A DNA stretch of 64,000 bases from Nocardioides hwasunensis (GTDB lineage Bacteria > Actinomycetota > Actinomycetes > Propionibacteriales > Nocardioidaceae). Below are positions 52,854 through 61,274 of the stretch, piece after piece. The notes under the pieces are model-generated. The model did not search any database, was not told where the DNA came from, and saw only the letters and a program-made list of their open reading frames with translations. The first letter of the stretch is position 1, and every line of letters begins with the position of its first letter. The stretch covers positions 558,001-622,000 of the forward strand of contig NZ_JACXYY010000002.1 of NCBI RefSeq assembly GCF_014779665.1, written 5' to 3'. The position numbers and the translations under genes are program-made.

Positions 52854-53696
52854 ATGGAGGGTTTCCGGGCCAGGGACGCCGACCGCGAGCGACACGTGGG
52901 GCTGATCGAGGCGGCGTACGTCGACGGGCAGCTCGGCGACGCTGACCGCGAGCTGCGGGTGGGGCGAGCGCTGTCGGCCGAGACCCTCGACGAGCTCCAG
53001 ACCCTGACGCGCGACCTGCAGCTCCCCGCCGGCTACGTCGCGCCGGTCGACCACCGGCCGGCATCGCGCTCGAGCCGCCGCACCTCCGTGCTGGTCGCGC
53101 TGGGAGTGGTGGTGGCGCTGATCGGACTCGTGGTCGCCGCGATGGTGGTGTCCCTGGCTCCGTCGGGTCCGGACGCGGACTCGTCGGGAGGCGTGGTCGA
53201 CGTGGCCGAGGCCCCCTCGGCACCGCCTCCGTCTGCCGCGCCCGAGGTGCGGCCGTTCGAGATGACGGCGGCGGAGATCCGCCGGTTCGTGGATCAGTAC
53301 GAGGCGAAGTTCGGCACGACGGACGCCTACGTCGCCTCGTTCTTCCCCGACCGGGTCAGCGTGGAGGTCCCGGTGCGCGGGTCGCGTCCGCGCTTCGAGC
53401 GCTGGACCTGGGACGGGGAGTGGCAGCGCACGTCCGGGCCCCAGGCGGTGGCGTCGTTCAACGCGATCTTCGACCTGGGACGGCTCGGCGCGAAGCGGCT
53501 CGTCGCCAACGTCGCGGTCGCGGAGAGGACACTCGGGGTCCAGCGGGGTGCCTTCGCCCACGCGACGGCGCGGGTGTGGGCCAGCGACGGGCCGACCGTC
53601 TTCATCCACGTCGGCAACGACTTCAAGGAGACCGGCTTCCTCGCCACCAACCTGTCCGGAAGCACGATCCGGAGCCGCTACCCCTACGGCTCGTGA
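52854..53696 (+). CDS. DUF1707 domain membrane protein
   Basis: 280 aa. The N-terminal DUF1707 module spans residues 4-55 (FRARDADRERHVGLIEAAYV, DGQLGDADRELRVGRAL). One membrane helix lies at about 80-102 (LVALGVVVALIGLVVAAMVV). An extracellular Ser/Pro linker (EAPSAPPPSAAPEVRP) and a 150-residue domain (ASFFPDRVSVEVPVRGSRPR, FERWTWDGEWQR) follow. It has the layout of small actinobacterial membrane sensors but no known ligand. Confidence 0.85.
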   Translation: MEGFRARDADRERHVGLIEAAYVDGQLGDADRELRVGRALSAETLDELQTLTRDLQLPAGYVAPVDHRPASRSSRRTSVLVALGVVVALIGLVVAAMVVSLAPSGPDADSSGGVVDVAEAPSAPPPSAAPEVRPFEMTAAEIRRFVDQYEAKFGTTDAYVASFFPDRVSVEVPVRGSRPRFERWTWDGEWQRTSGPQAVASFNAIFDLGRLGAKRLVANVAVAERTLGVQRGAFAHATARVWASDGPTVFIHVGNDFKETGFLATNLSGSTIRSRYPYGS

Positions 53697-53744
53697 CACA
53701 TCCCACGTGACCACGGACCCCTCGGTGGTCCCGGCTGCGGCACC

Positions 53745-54785
53745 ATGTCGGGCATGAAGACCAACGCCGGCAACTTCTTCGAGGACTTCGCCGTCGGGCA
53801 GGTGATCGAGCACGCCACGCCGCGCACGGTCACCGAGGGCGACCGCGCGCTCTACGGCGCGATCTACCCGACGCGCTTCGCGGTGCCGTCCTCGGCCGAG
53901 TTCGCCGCCTCGGTCGGGCTCGACCCCCATCCGGTCGAGGAGCTCATCGGCTTCCACGTCGCCTTCGGCAAGACCGTTCCGGACGTGTCGCTCAACGCCG
54001 TCGCCAACCTCGGCTACGCCGAGTGCCGCTTCCACGTCCCCGTCGTGCCCGGCGACACCCTGCGCACGCGCTCGGAGGTCATCGGCCTCAAGCAGAACTC
54101 CCACGGCCGGACCGGCGTGGTCTGGGTGCGCTCGACGGCGACGAACCAGCGCGGCGAGGTCGCGATCGACTGGGCGCGCTGGGTGATGGTGCACAAGCGC
54201 GACGCCTCCGCGCCCGCGCCCGAGACGGTCGTGCCGGACCTGGCGGACGCGGTCGACGCGGCCGACCTCGTGGTGCCCGCCGGCCTCGACCTCTCGGCGT
54301 ACGACGCCGCTGCCGCCGGGGAGCCGCACCGGTTCGACGACTACGAGGTGGGGGAGCGGATCGACCACGTCGACGGCGTGACCCTCACCGACGCCGAGCA
54401 CATGATGGCGACCCGGCTGTGGCAGAACACGGCGAAGGTGCACTTCAACACCGAGGCCCGCCCCGACGGTCGCCGGCTCGTCTATGGCGGTCACGTCATC
54501 TCCCTGGCCCGCGCACTGTCCTTCAACGGCCTGGCGAACGCGCAGCTCGTCGCGGCCATCAACGCCGGCGCGCACGTGGCCCCGGCCTTCGCCGGCGACA
54601 CGGTGCATGCCTGGTCAGAGGTGCTCGACCGCGCGGAGGTCGACGCGCCCGGCGTCGGCGCGCTCCGGCTGCGGCTGGTCGCGACCAGGGGCCGCGACGA
54701 GTCGATGACGCTGCGCGACGCCGAGGGCAGGTACGCCGACGGCGTGCTCCTCGACCTCGACCTCTGGGCGTTCGTGCCCCGCTGA
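53745..54785 (+). CDS. MaoC family dehydratase, double hotdog
   Basis: 346 aa. Two hotdog modules: first NFFEDFAVGQVIEHATPRTV, TEGDRALYGAIYPTRFAVPS; second FDDYEVGERIDHVDGVTLTD, AEHMMATRLWQNTAKVHFNT and YGGHVISLARALSFNG. The second has the hydratase-2-like Asp-x4-His pattern in a modified form. Similar proteins act as mesaconyl-CoA or beta-methylmalyl-CoA dehydratases, but the substrate cannot be told here. ATG 53745 is used; ATG 53754 is three codons further and equally plausible. Confidence 0.85.
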   Translation: MSGMKTNAGNFFEDFAVGQVIEHATPRTVTEGDRALYGAIYPTRFAVPSSAEFAASVGLDPHPVEELIGFHVAFGKTVPDVSLNAVANLGYAECRFHVPVVPGDTLRTRSEVIGLKQNSHGRTGVVWVRSTATNQRGEVAIDWARWVMVHKRDASAPAPETVVPDLADAVDAADLVVPAGLDLSAYDAAAAGEPHRFDDYEVGERIDHVDGVTLTDAEHMMATRLWQNTAKVHFNTEARPDGRRLVYGGHVISLARALSFNGLANAQLVAAINAGAHVAPAFAGDTVHAWSEVLDRAEVDAPGVGALRLRLVATRGRDESMTLRDAEGRYADGVLLDLDLWAFVPR

Positions 54786-54796
54786 GTCGTCGTCGA

Positions 54797-54846
54797 GCGG
54801 TGAGTGACGCAGGTTTTGCGCTCTCGGAAGGTGTCTCACTCACCGC
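54797..54846. repeat. 50-bp hairpin repeat, copy 1
   Basis: Begins GCGGTGAGTGACGCAGG and ends TGTCTCACTCACCGC, so the ends form an inverted repeat (GCGGTGAGTGA with TCACTCACCGC). A near-identical copy lies at 54879-54928. It overlaps the 3' end of the sulfotransferase-like gene on the minus strand. Confidence 0.85.
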
Positions 54847-55969
54847 GCCGCGTGAGACGGCGCAGGGCCTTGCCCAGAGCGGTGCGTGACGCAGGTTTTG
54901 CGTCCTCGGAAGATGTCTCACTCACCGCTCCGCCGCCCGCTCCAGCGTCATCCGGCTCGGCCACCCGCGCCAGCAGCTCGGCGGCGATGAAGTCCTGGGC
55001 GACCGCGAGCACCTCGGAGTCGGGTACGGCGTCGGGATCCACGCCGTCGGCCGGTGCGGGGTCCGGCCGGAGGTCGTCGAGGTCGCCGACGACGTGCCAG
55101 GGCGCGGCCGCGAGCTCGTCGACCATCCGCCGGCCGCGCTCGACCAGCCACGCGTGCATGTCGGGGGCCAGCGCGATGCGCTGAGGGGCGGCGCCCCCGA
55201 GCCGCGGCTCCATGAAGGCCTTGACCCGCCGCGAGAGCGAGACGTCGAGGTGGGCGTTGCGGAAGTGCGCGTTGATCGCGCGGTGGAAGACGATCTCGGC
55301 AGGAGCGAGGGTCTCGTTGGCGACGGGTGCGTCGAGGGACAGACCGGTGTCGTCGATGCCGAGCAGCTCGCACGTGCGCCGCCACAGCAGGTCGCGGTCG
55401 GCGCCCGGCGGCGGGAGCACCACGACGTGCACGTGCTCGGCACGCAGGCCCGACGTCCAGCGCTCGAGGATCCGCGGCACGTCCTGGTGGTGCCAGAAGT
55501 TGAAGTCGGGGTCGTCCTTCGCGACGCGGGTGAAGAACGTGCGCAGCGTGGTCGGCGACCCGTGCTTGACCCGCTGCTGCCACGCGCTCGGGACCTGGCG
55601 CACGAGGTCGCGCGCGGTCACCACGACATGGACCTCGTCGGCGACCGCGCGCAGCCGGTCGAGCGCAGCTGTCGCGGAATCGCGGGACGTCTCGACGAGC
55701 TGCTCCTGGCTGATGAGCGCATCGCCGTCGAAGGACGCGATCTCGTCGACGAGGTGGTCCCACGCGCCGAGCTGGCGCTCGGTCATCGTCTCCAGCACGG
55801 CCGCGTTGTCACGCACGACGGCGGAGGCCTGGAACTGCACGTGCGCCGAGCCGCCCGGCAGCAGCAGCCCCTGCTCGGCCAGGGCCCCGCGGTTGTGCCA
55901 CCACAGGCTCTGGAGGTAGGTCGTGCCGGACTTCGGCGTGCCGATGTGCACGAAGACGCGCCGGGCCAT
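54836..55969 (-). CDS. Sulfotransferase-like P-loop protein, second of a pair
   Basis: 377 aa. Start ARRVFVHIGTPKSGTTYLQS with the phosphosulfate-binding PKSGTT loop, a central VHVVVTARDLVRQVPSAWQQ corresponding to the 3'-phosphate site, then VHVVVLPPPGADRDLLWRRT. It is about 40-60% alike by eye to the gene upstream and to the one at 37149. The C-terminal 30 residues (starting AVSETSSEDAKPASRTA) are encoded by the invading 50-bp hairpin repeat, so the original stop was probably nearer 54950. Start overlaps the stop of the upstream paralog by 1 bp. Confidence 0.8.
   Translation of the reverse strand: MARRVFVHIGTPKSGTTYLQSLWWHNRGALAEQGLLLPGGSAHVQFQASAVVRDNAAVLETMTERQLGAWDHLVDEIASFDGDALISQEQLVETSRDSATAALDRLRAVADEVHVVVTARDLVRQVPSAWQQRVKHGSPTTLRTFFTRVAKDDPDFNFWHHQDVPRILERWTSGLRAEHVHVVVLPPPGADRDLLWRRTCELLGIDDTGLSLDAPVANETLAPAEIVFHRAINAHFRNAHLDVSLSRRVKAFMEPRLGGAAPQRIALAPDMHAWLVERGRRMVDELAAAPWHVVGDLDDLRPDPAPADGVDPDAVPDSEVLAVAQDFIAAELLARVAEPDDAGAGGGAVSETSSEDAKPASRTALGKALRRLTRRGE
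54879..54928. repeat. 50-bp hairpin repeat, copy 2 (inside the 3' end of the sulfotransferase-like gene)
   Basis: Begins GCGGTGCGTGACGCAGG and ends TGTCTCACTCACCGC; only a few positions differ from copy 1, which starts 82 bp upstream. As DNA it is hairpin-like; as protein (minus strand) it reads AVSETSSEDAKPAS. Confidence 0.85.
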
Positions 55970-56982
55970 CAGCGCGCCTGCTCGATCATCCGCGCGACCA
56001 CGGTGCTCGCGACGGCGAGCAGCTCGCCGTCGTCGGCCTGGTCGGGGGTGCGCCCCGAGCGCGCGCCGGCGGGCAGCAGGTCGGCGAGGTCGCCCACGAC
56101 GTCGTACGACCCGGCGCGCAGCGTGGCGACCATCTGCTCGGACCGCTCGCGCACCCAGTCGGCGTGCCGGGCGGGCAGCACGAACGGTTCCTTGGGCGCG
56201 CTTCCCGCGAGCAGGTCACGGGCGAAGGCGCCCTTGGTGAGCCGGGTGAGCGCCACCGAGCGGCGCTCGCGCGGGATCACCGTGTTGATGCGACGCAGGA
56301 GCTCGGCCTCGACGATCGAGAGCGAGTCGTTGGGCAGGCGGGGCTCGGTGTCGAGACCGGTCACGTCGACCCCGAGCACGGCTGCCGTGCGCAGCCAGAG
56401 CTCGTCGCGCGGCGCGCCGGAGGGAGGTACGACGACGAGGTGCACGCGGTCGGCCGGGAGCCCGGCGGCCCAGCGCTCGAGGATGCCGGGCACGTCCTGG
56501 TAGCGCCAGAACTTCTGCTCGTCGTCACCGCGGCGCACGGTCGCGAGGAACCTGCGGTAGGGCTGGCGGGCCCCCTGCTTGACCCGTTGCTGCCACGCCG
56601 AGGGCAGGACCCGGCCGAGGTCGCGCACGGTCACGACCAGGTGCACCTCGTCGGCCGCGGAGGCGAGGTCGGCCAGCGCCGCTGCGGCCGCCTCGGCCGA
56701 GGAGTCCGAGAAGTGCTCGTGGCTGATCAGCACGTCGTCGGACCACTCGCGGGTCTCGGCGACGAGCCGGTGCCACACGTCGCGGTCGCTCTCGTCGAGG
56801 TCGTCGACGATGACGTCCATGCCCTTGACGAGGGCAGCGGCGTGGAAGTGGTCTCGCAGGGCGTCACCGGGCAGCAGCAGGCCGCGCTCGCGCAGCGCGC
56901 CTCGGTGTCGCCACCACAGGTCCTGGAGGTAGGTGGTGCCCGACTTGGCGGTTCCGCAGTGGAGGAACACGCGTCGGGCCAT
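55969..56982 (-). CDS. Sulfotransferase-like P-loop protein, first of a pair
   Basis: 337 aa. RRVFLHCGTAKSGTTYLQDL carries the AKSGTT variant of the phosphosulfate loop. VHLVVTVRDLGRVLPSAWQQ is the likely 3'-phosphate site, and VHLVVVPPSGAPRDELWLRT aligns with the paralog. No coiled-coil tail. A good leaderless promoter lies just upstream. The stop touches the start of the second copy, so both are one operon produced by tandem duplication. Probable substrate: a surface glycan or lipid (inference). Confidence 0.8.
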   Translation of the reverse strand: MARRVFLHCGTAKSGTTYLQDLWWRHRGALRERGLLLPGDALRDHFHAAALVKGMDVIVDDLDESDRDVWHRLVAETREWSDDVLISHEHFSDSSAEAAAAALADLASAADEVHLVVTVRDLGRVLPSAWQQRVKQGARQPYRRFLATVRRGDDEQKFWRYQDVPGILERWAAGLPADRVHLVVVPPSGAPRDELWLRTAAVLGVDVTGLDTEPRLPNDSLSIVEAELLRRINTVIPRERRSVALTRLTKGAFARDLLAGSAPKEPFVLPARHADWVRERSEQMVATLRAGSYDVVGDLADLLPAGARSGRTPDQADDGELLAVASTVVARMIEQAR

Positions 56983-56988
56983 GGATCG

Positions 56989-56994
56989 ATCCTA
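56989..56994 (-). promoter_or_regulatory. -10 element TAGGAT for the sulfotransferase-like pair
   Basis: Read on the minus strand, TAGGAT ends 6 nt before the ATG at 56982. The divergent methyltransferase gene has CAGACT 6 nt before ATG 57016 (57004-57009), so the two promoters overlap in a 33-bp gap. Confidence 0.5.
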
Positions 56995-57015
56995 TTGAAC
57001 CGGCAGACTGCGCCC

Positions 57016-57828
57016 ATGGCCTGGGACCGCGAGTTCTTCTACGACAGCTACCCGCGCGTGGAGGAGGCGTTCGCCGCGCGCCTGGACGAGAGCCTGGCAC
57101 CGCGCGACCCCTCCGTCCTGCTGCAGGTGGTGCGCGAGCTCGACCTGCGTCCGGACAGCCGCGTCGTCGACGTCGGCTGCGGCGAGGGCGCGCACGCGTT
57201 CCGGCTCGCCACGCACTTCGGTTTCCGGGTGCTCGGCATCGACCCGGTGCAGCGCCACCTCGACCTGGCACGGGAGGCCCGGCGCGAGCTCACGACCGAG
57301 ATCGCCTCGCGCGTCTCCTTCGAGCGTGGCTCCGCGACGCAGGTCCCGGCTCACGACGCGACCCTCGACCTGGTCTGGTGCCGCGACGTGATGAGCCACG
57401 TCGAGCAGCCGGGTGACGCCTACGACGAGTTCGCCCGGGTGCTGCGCCCGGGCGGCTACGTCGCGGCCTACCAGATGGTCGCCACCGACCTCATCGAGAC
57501 CGACGAGGCGCGCTGGCTCTTCGACGTGATGGGCGTCGTCTCGACGTCCGCCGACCCGGCCGTGCTCGATGACGGGATCGCACGGTCCGGGCTGCGCGTC
57601 GTCGACACCATCGACCTGTCCAGCGAGTGGGGTGAGTGGTCGCAGGAGCAGGACGGGCGCGCGGCCCGCGCCCTGCTCCACCTGGCCCGGCTGCTGCGCG
57701 AGCCCGAGCGCTACCGCGCCGAGTTCGGCGACGCGGCGTACGACGTGATGCTCGGCGACTGCCGCTGGCACGTCTACCGGATGATGGGCAAGCTCGCCGG
57801 GCGCATCGACGTGCTGCAGAAGCCGTAA
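57016..57828 (+). CDS. Class I SAM-dependent methyltransferase
   Basis: 270 aa. Motif I SRVVDVGCGEGAHAFRLATH, then RVLGIDPVQRHLDLAREARR (acidic residue for the ribose), VSFERGSATQVPAHD, LDLVWCRDVMSHVEQPGDAY and VLRPGGYVAAYQMVATDL. This is the UbiE/Coq5-like fold for small molecules or lipids. The C-terminal part (RLLREPERYRAEFGDAAYDV, DCRWHVYRMMGKLAGRIDVL) resembles sterol/quinone-type methyltransferases with an extra helical cap. It is divergent from the sulfotransferase pair; a common pathway is possible but unproven. Confidence 0.88.
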   Translation: MAWDREFFYDSYPRVEEAFAARLDESLAPRDPSVLLQVVRELDLRPDSRVVDVGCGEGAHAFRLATHFGFRVLGIDPVQRHLDLAREARRELTTEIASRVSFERGSATQVPAHDATLDLVWCRDVMSHVEQPGDAYDEFARVLRPGGYVAAYQMVATDLIETDEARWLFDVMGVVSTSADPAVLDDGIARSGLRVVDTIDLSSEWGEWSQEQDGRAARALLHLARLLREPERYRAEFGDAAYDVMLGDCRWHVYRMMGKLAGRIDVLQKP

Positions 57829-57907
57829 CCCACTGGCCGTCGTTGGTCGGCTTTGGCAGGGTGGTGAGTGGCGCCAAGCACGTCTCACGCGAGCACAGGA
57901 GGACCCC

Positions 57908-58093
57908 ATGGCTGACCAGGACCCCAACGCAGACCTCAAGGCGAAGATGCGGGAGGCCCTCGATCGCAAGAAGGGCCATCACCACCCCGACGACAGCGCC
58001 GACTCCCGGGAGAAGGCGCACGGCTCGGAGATCAACGACAAGAACGTCGCCAAGCCGATGCACCGCCGCAAGGCCGGTGGCGGCGGCACCTGA
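57908..58093 (+). CDS. DUF5302 small protein
   Basis: 61 aa. The N-terminus DLKAKMREALDRKKGHHHPD and the conserved KAHGSEINDKNVAKPMHRRK are the DUF5302 signature of small, highly charged, probably disordered actinobacterial proteins. ATG 57908 has AGGAGGAC (57897-57904) as a strong ribosome binding site. Function unknown. Stands alone, convergent with the MFS gene. Confidence 0.88.
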   Translation: MADQDPNADLKAKMREALDRKKGHHHPDDSADSREKAHGSEINDKNVAKPMHRRKAGGGGT

Positions 58094-58126
58094 GTCGCAC
58101 CCTCGCCCGGTGCCGGCGGACGATCC

Positions 58127-59293
58127 TCACGCAGCCGGGTCGTCCGCCGGTGCGAAGGCCCTCGCCAGCCAGAACAGGGCCACCACGAGCACCAGCGGCA
58201 CGGCGAACCCGACCCGCAGCGAGCCGGCGCCGACGGCGCCGGTCATCACCGCCCCGAGCAGCGCACCGGCGTAGTTGAACTGGTTGAAGCGTGCCACCAC
58301 CGCGTCGACCCGGGCCTGCCGGGTCGCGGGGTCGGCGTCGCGGCCGGCGAGCGCCGCCGCGGCCGAGAAGCTCAGCGGTGCGACCACTGCGACGCCGCAG
58401 CCGAGCAGGGTGAAGCCGAGCACCGCGACCGGCCAGCCCGGCGCAGCCACGATGACCGCCAGCGCCACGAGCGCGATGCCGGCGCCGACGCGCACGAGCC
58501 GCACCGCACCGACCTGCTCGGCGAGCCGGTCGCCTGCGAGCCGTACCAGTCCGGTCGCGACGAGGTAGGGGAGCGTGGCCAGCGCGACCAGCTCCTCGGG
58601 GGCGGCGAACACGCGGTCGAGGTAGACCGGTCCCCACGTCGCCGCCGCGGTGTCGACGGTGTAGAAGACGACGAGGGCCAGGCCGACCATCACGATGGCT
58701 CGCCACGGCACGTCCGTCTCGGTCGACGTCGCCGCCTCGCCGTGGTCGCGCGCCAGGAACGGCGCCGTCGTCGCCAGCAGCGGGACCACCGCGACGAGCG
58801 CGACGGCCGACCACGGCACGCCGCTCGTGGCCAGGGTGAGCACCGCGCCGAGGATGCCGCCGAGCGTCCACGCGCCGTGGCACGACGGCAGGACGACCCG
58901 GCCCATCCGGTGCTCGAGCGCGACCGCCTGCATGTTGCCGGTCGCATCGACCAGCCCCAGCCCGACGCCGTACGCCGCCAGGGCGAGCACGAAGACCGCC
59001 GTCACCGGCGCCAGGACCACCGCGGCGACCGACGCCGCGATGACCAGCAGCCCCGCCCGCAGGACCACTGCGCTGTCCAGGCGCGGGGCGAGCCGCTCGG
59101 CGACGAGGGAGCCGACGCCCGCGAGCAGGACCATCATCAGCAGCACGCCGGACAGGGCGAGCTCGTCGAGGTCCCAGCGCTCCTGGAGGCGCGGCAGCCG
59201 GGTGGTCAGGCTGATGAAGACCAAGCCCTGCGTGAAGAACGCCGCAGCGATCGCCAGCCGCGCGCGACGGAGGTCTGCACCCATGCTGAGCAT
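58127..59293 (-). CDS. MFS transporter
   Basis: 388 aa with 12 predicted helices. Features: LAIAAAFFTQGLVFISLTTR in helix 1, the loop RLPRLQERWDLDELALSGVL, GVGLGLVDATGNMQAVALEH in helix 4, SCHGAWTLGGILGAVL in helix 5, and a second half starting ALVVFYTVDTAAATWGPVYL. The pattern matches the YbjJ/fucose-permease-like MFS group. The ATG at 59293 has CACCCT 6 nt upstream (leaderless geometry); ATG 59284 is the alternative. The substrate is unknown. Confidence 0.88.
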   Translation of the reverse strand: MLSMGADLRRARLAIAAAFFTQGLVFISLTTRLPRLQERWDLDELALSGVLLMMVLLAGVGSLVAERLAPRLDSAVVLRAGLLVIAASVAAVVLAPVTAVFVLALAAYGVGLGLVDATGNMQAVALEHRMGRVVLPSCHGAWTLGGILGAVLTLATSGVPWSAVALVAVVPLLATTAPFLARDHGEAATSTETDVPWRAIVMVGLALVVFYTVDTAAATWGPVYLDRVFAAPEELVALATLPYLVATGLVRLAGDRLAEQVGAVRLVRVGAGIALVALAVIVAAPGWPVAVLGFTLLGCGVAVVAPLSFSAAAALAGRDADPATRQARVDAVVARFNQFNYAGALLGAVMTGAVGAGSLRVGFAVPLVLVVALFWLARAFAPADDPAA

Positions 59294-59333
59294 CGTGGCA
59301 GGGTGCCCGCCCGCGCGTGGGAGACTCGCTGAC

Positions 59334-59903
59334 ATGTCGTCTGTCGCGGGTGCCGAGCTCTGGATCGTCCGCCACGGGGAGACCGAGTGGAGCCGCGACG
59401 GCCGCCACACCTCGACGACCGACCTGCCGCTCACCGCCGACGGCGAGGAGGCGGCGATCCTGCTCGGCCCGCGGCTCTACGACACCGACTTCGACCTCGT
59501 GCTCACCAGCCCGCGCCAGCGCGCCCGGCGCACGGCCGAGCTGGCGGGGTTCCCCCACGCGGAGGTCGACGACGACCTCGCGGAGTGGGCCTACGGCGAC
59601 TACGAGGGCATCACCACCGACGAGATCCGCAGGAGCGTGCCGGGCTGGTCGGTCTGGACCCACCCGTCACCGGGGGGCGAGTCCGCCGACGATGTCTCGG
59701 CCCGACTGGACCGCGTCGTCGAAAGGGCTCGCGAGCACGACCGCACCCTCGTCTTCGCGCACGGCCACTCGCTGCGCGTGCTCACCGCGCGCTGGCTCGA
59801 GCAGCCGGCCGACGAGGGCCGCTTCTTCCGTCTCGACACCTCGACCGTCTCCGTGCTCGGGTTCGAGCGGGAGACCCCCGTGCTGCTGAAGTGGAACAGC
59901 TGA
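59334..59903 (+). CDS. Histidine phosphatase family protein (phosphoglycerate-mutase-like)
   Basis: 189 aa. The catalytic RHG motif is in LWIVRHGETEWSRDGRHTST, and the second His in LVFAHGHSLRVLTARWLEQP. Arg residues of the phosphate pocket lie in TSPRQRARRTAELAG, and EWAYGDYEGITTDEI carries the acid Glu. Typical broad-specificity phosphatase of about 200 aa. ATG 59334 has GAGACT 7 nt upstream as a possible -10. The PHP gene follows after 1 bp. Confidence 0.92.
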   Translation: MSSVAGAELWIVRHGETEWSRDGRHTSTTDLPLTADGEEAAILLGPRLYDTDFDLVLTSPRQRARRTAELAGFPHAEVDDDLAEWAYGDYEGITTDEIRRSVPGWSVWTHPSPGGESADDVSARLDRVVERAREHDRTLVFAHGHSLRVLTARWLEQPADEGRFFRLDTSTVSVLGFERETPVLLKWNS

Positions 59904-59904
59904 C

Positions 59905-60735
59905 GTGCGGATCGACCTCCACACGCACTCCTCGGCCAGCGACGGCACCGACACCCCCGGTGACCTCGTGCGCGCGGCCGCGAGTGCCGGCCTCGACGTC
60001 GTCGGCCTGACCGACCACGACGCGACCTCCGGCTGGGACGAGGCGCAGCGCGCCGCTGACGAGGTCGGCATCACGCTGGTGCCCGGGCTGGAGATCAGCA
60101 CGGCCTACCACCACCGCGGCGTGCACCTGCTCGGCTACCTGCCCGACCCGGCGTACCCGCCCCTCGCCGCCGCGCTCGACCGCATCCTCGCCGGTCGCAC
60201 CGAGCGGACGCCCGCCATCGTCGCGGCGCTGCGCGGGCACGGCATCGACATCACCGAGGACGACGTACGCCGTGAGGCCGACGGGTCGGTCGCCGCGGGC
60301 CGTCCTCACGTCGCGGACGCGCTCGTGCGCCTCGGCGTGGTGGGGGACCGCACCGAGGCCTTCCAGGAGCTGCTCAACCCCGGGAAGCCGGGCTACCGCA
60401 ACCGCTACGCCGCCGGGCTCGAGGACATGATCCAGCTCCTCGTCGCGGCCGGCGGCGTGCCGGTGATCGCGCACCCCTGGGGCCGCAGCGGCCGCTCCGT
60501 GATCGACGAGGCCACCCTCGCCGCCTTGCGCGACCTCGGCCTCGCCGGGATCGAGGTCGACCACCAGGACCACTCGCCCGCGGAGCGCGCCGAGCTGCGC
60601 GCCATCGCCGCCGACCTCGACCTCGTCGTCACCGGCAGCAGCGACCACCACGGCCTCGGGAAGGTCGACCACGACCTCGGGGTGAACACCACCCACCCCG
60701 AGCAGTACGAGCGGCTGGTCTCGCTGGCGCGATGA
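59905..60735 (+). CDS. PHP domain phosphoesterase
   Basis: 276 aa. Metal-binding motifs: RIDLHTHSSASDGTDTPGDL (HxH), VVGLTDHDATSGWDEA (DH), GLEISTAY (Glu), HLLGYLPDP, PVIAHPWGRSGR (His) and VVTGSSDHHGLGKVDHDLG (DHH). It matches the YciV/RnaAB-like subgroup that hydrolyses 3',5'-nucleoside bisphosphates or short oligoribonucleotides 5'-3'. GTG 59905 starts 1 bp after the phosphatase stop; the 3' end overlaps the kinase-like gene by 4 bp. Confidence 0.92.
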   Translation: MRIDLHTHSSASDGTDTPGDLVRAAASAGLDVVGLTDHDATSGWDEAQRAADEVGITLVPGLEISTAYHHRGVHLLGYLPDPAYPPLAAALDRILAGRTERTPAIVAALRGHGIDITEDDVRREADGSVAAGRPHVADALVRLGVVGDRTEAFQELLNPGKPGYRNRYAAGLEDMIQLLVAAGGVPVIAHPWGRSGRSVIDEATLAALRDLGLAGIEVDHQDHSPAERAELRAIAADLDLVVTGSSDHHGLGKVDHDLGVNTTHPEQYERLVSLAR

Positions 60736-61259
60736 CCCAGCCCCCGGACCGCGTGCTCCTCTACGGCGTCACCGGCAGCGGCAAGAGCACCGCTGCGCTC
60801 GCGATCGGCGCCCGCACCGGCCACCCCGTGACCCTCGTGGACGAGCTCACCTGGCTGCCCGGCTGGCACCCCGTCGACGAGGACCGGCAGCGCGAGCTCA
60901 TCGGCGAGATCGTCGCCGGCGAGCGGTGGCTGCTGGACTCGGCGTACGGCGTCTGGCTCGACGTGGTGCTGCCGCACGTCGACCTCGTGGTCGGGCTCGA
61001 CTACCCGCGCCGGCTCTCGCTCGCGCGGCTGGTGCGTCGCACCGTCCGCGGCGCGATCACCCAGGAACCGCGCTGCAACGGCAACGTCGAGACCTGGCGC
61101 AACATGGTCAGCCGCAGGTCGATCATCCGCTGGCACTTCCAGTCCTTCGCCCGCAAGCGCAGCCGCATGCGCGCCTGGGCCTCGGACCCTGCAGGTCCTC
61201 CCGTGCTGCTCTTCAGCCACCCACGCGAGCTGCAGGCGTGGATCGACACCTTGGGCTAG
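60732..61259 (+). CDS. P-loop adenylate-kinase-like / topology modulation protein
   Basis: 175 aa. Walker A LLYGVTGSGKSTAALAIGAR, then TLVDELTWLPGWHPVDEDRQ (Asp corresponding to Walker B), LDYPRRLSLARLVRRTV and the lid-like CNGNVETWRNMVSRRSIIRW. This is the AAA_17/AAA_18-like FlaR group of small nucleotide kinases found widely in bacteria. The ATG overlaps the PHP stop. The dispersed repeat begins 15 bp after the stop codon. Confidence 0.85.
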   Translation: MTQPPDRVLLYGVTGSGKSTAALAIGARTGHPVTLVDELTWLPGWHPVDEDRQRELIGEIVAGERWLLDSAYGVWLDVVLPHVDLVVGLDYPRRLSLARLVRRTVRGAITQEPRCNGNVETWRNMVSRRSIIRWHFQSFARKRSRMRAWASDPAGPPVLLFSHPRELQAWIDTLG

Positions 61260-61274
61260 CTCGATGAGGTCCGC

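Noticed and set aside
54787..54835. Small gene downstream of MaoC
   Set aside because: The only open frames derive from the 50-bp hairpin repeat.
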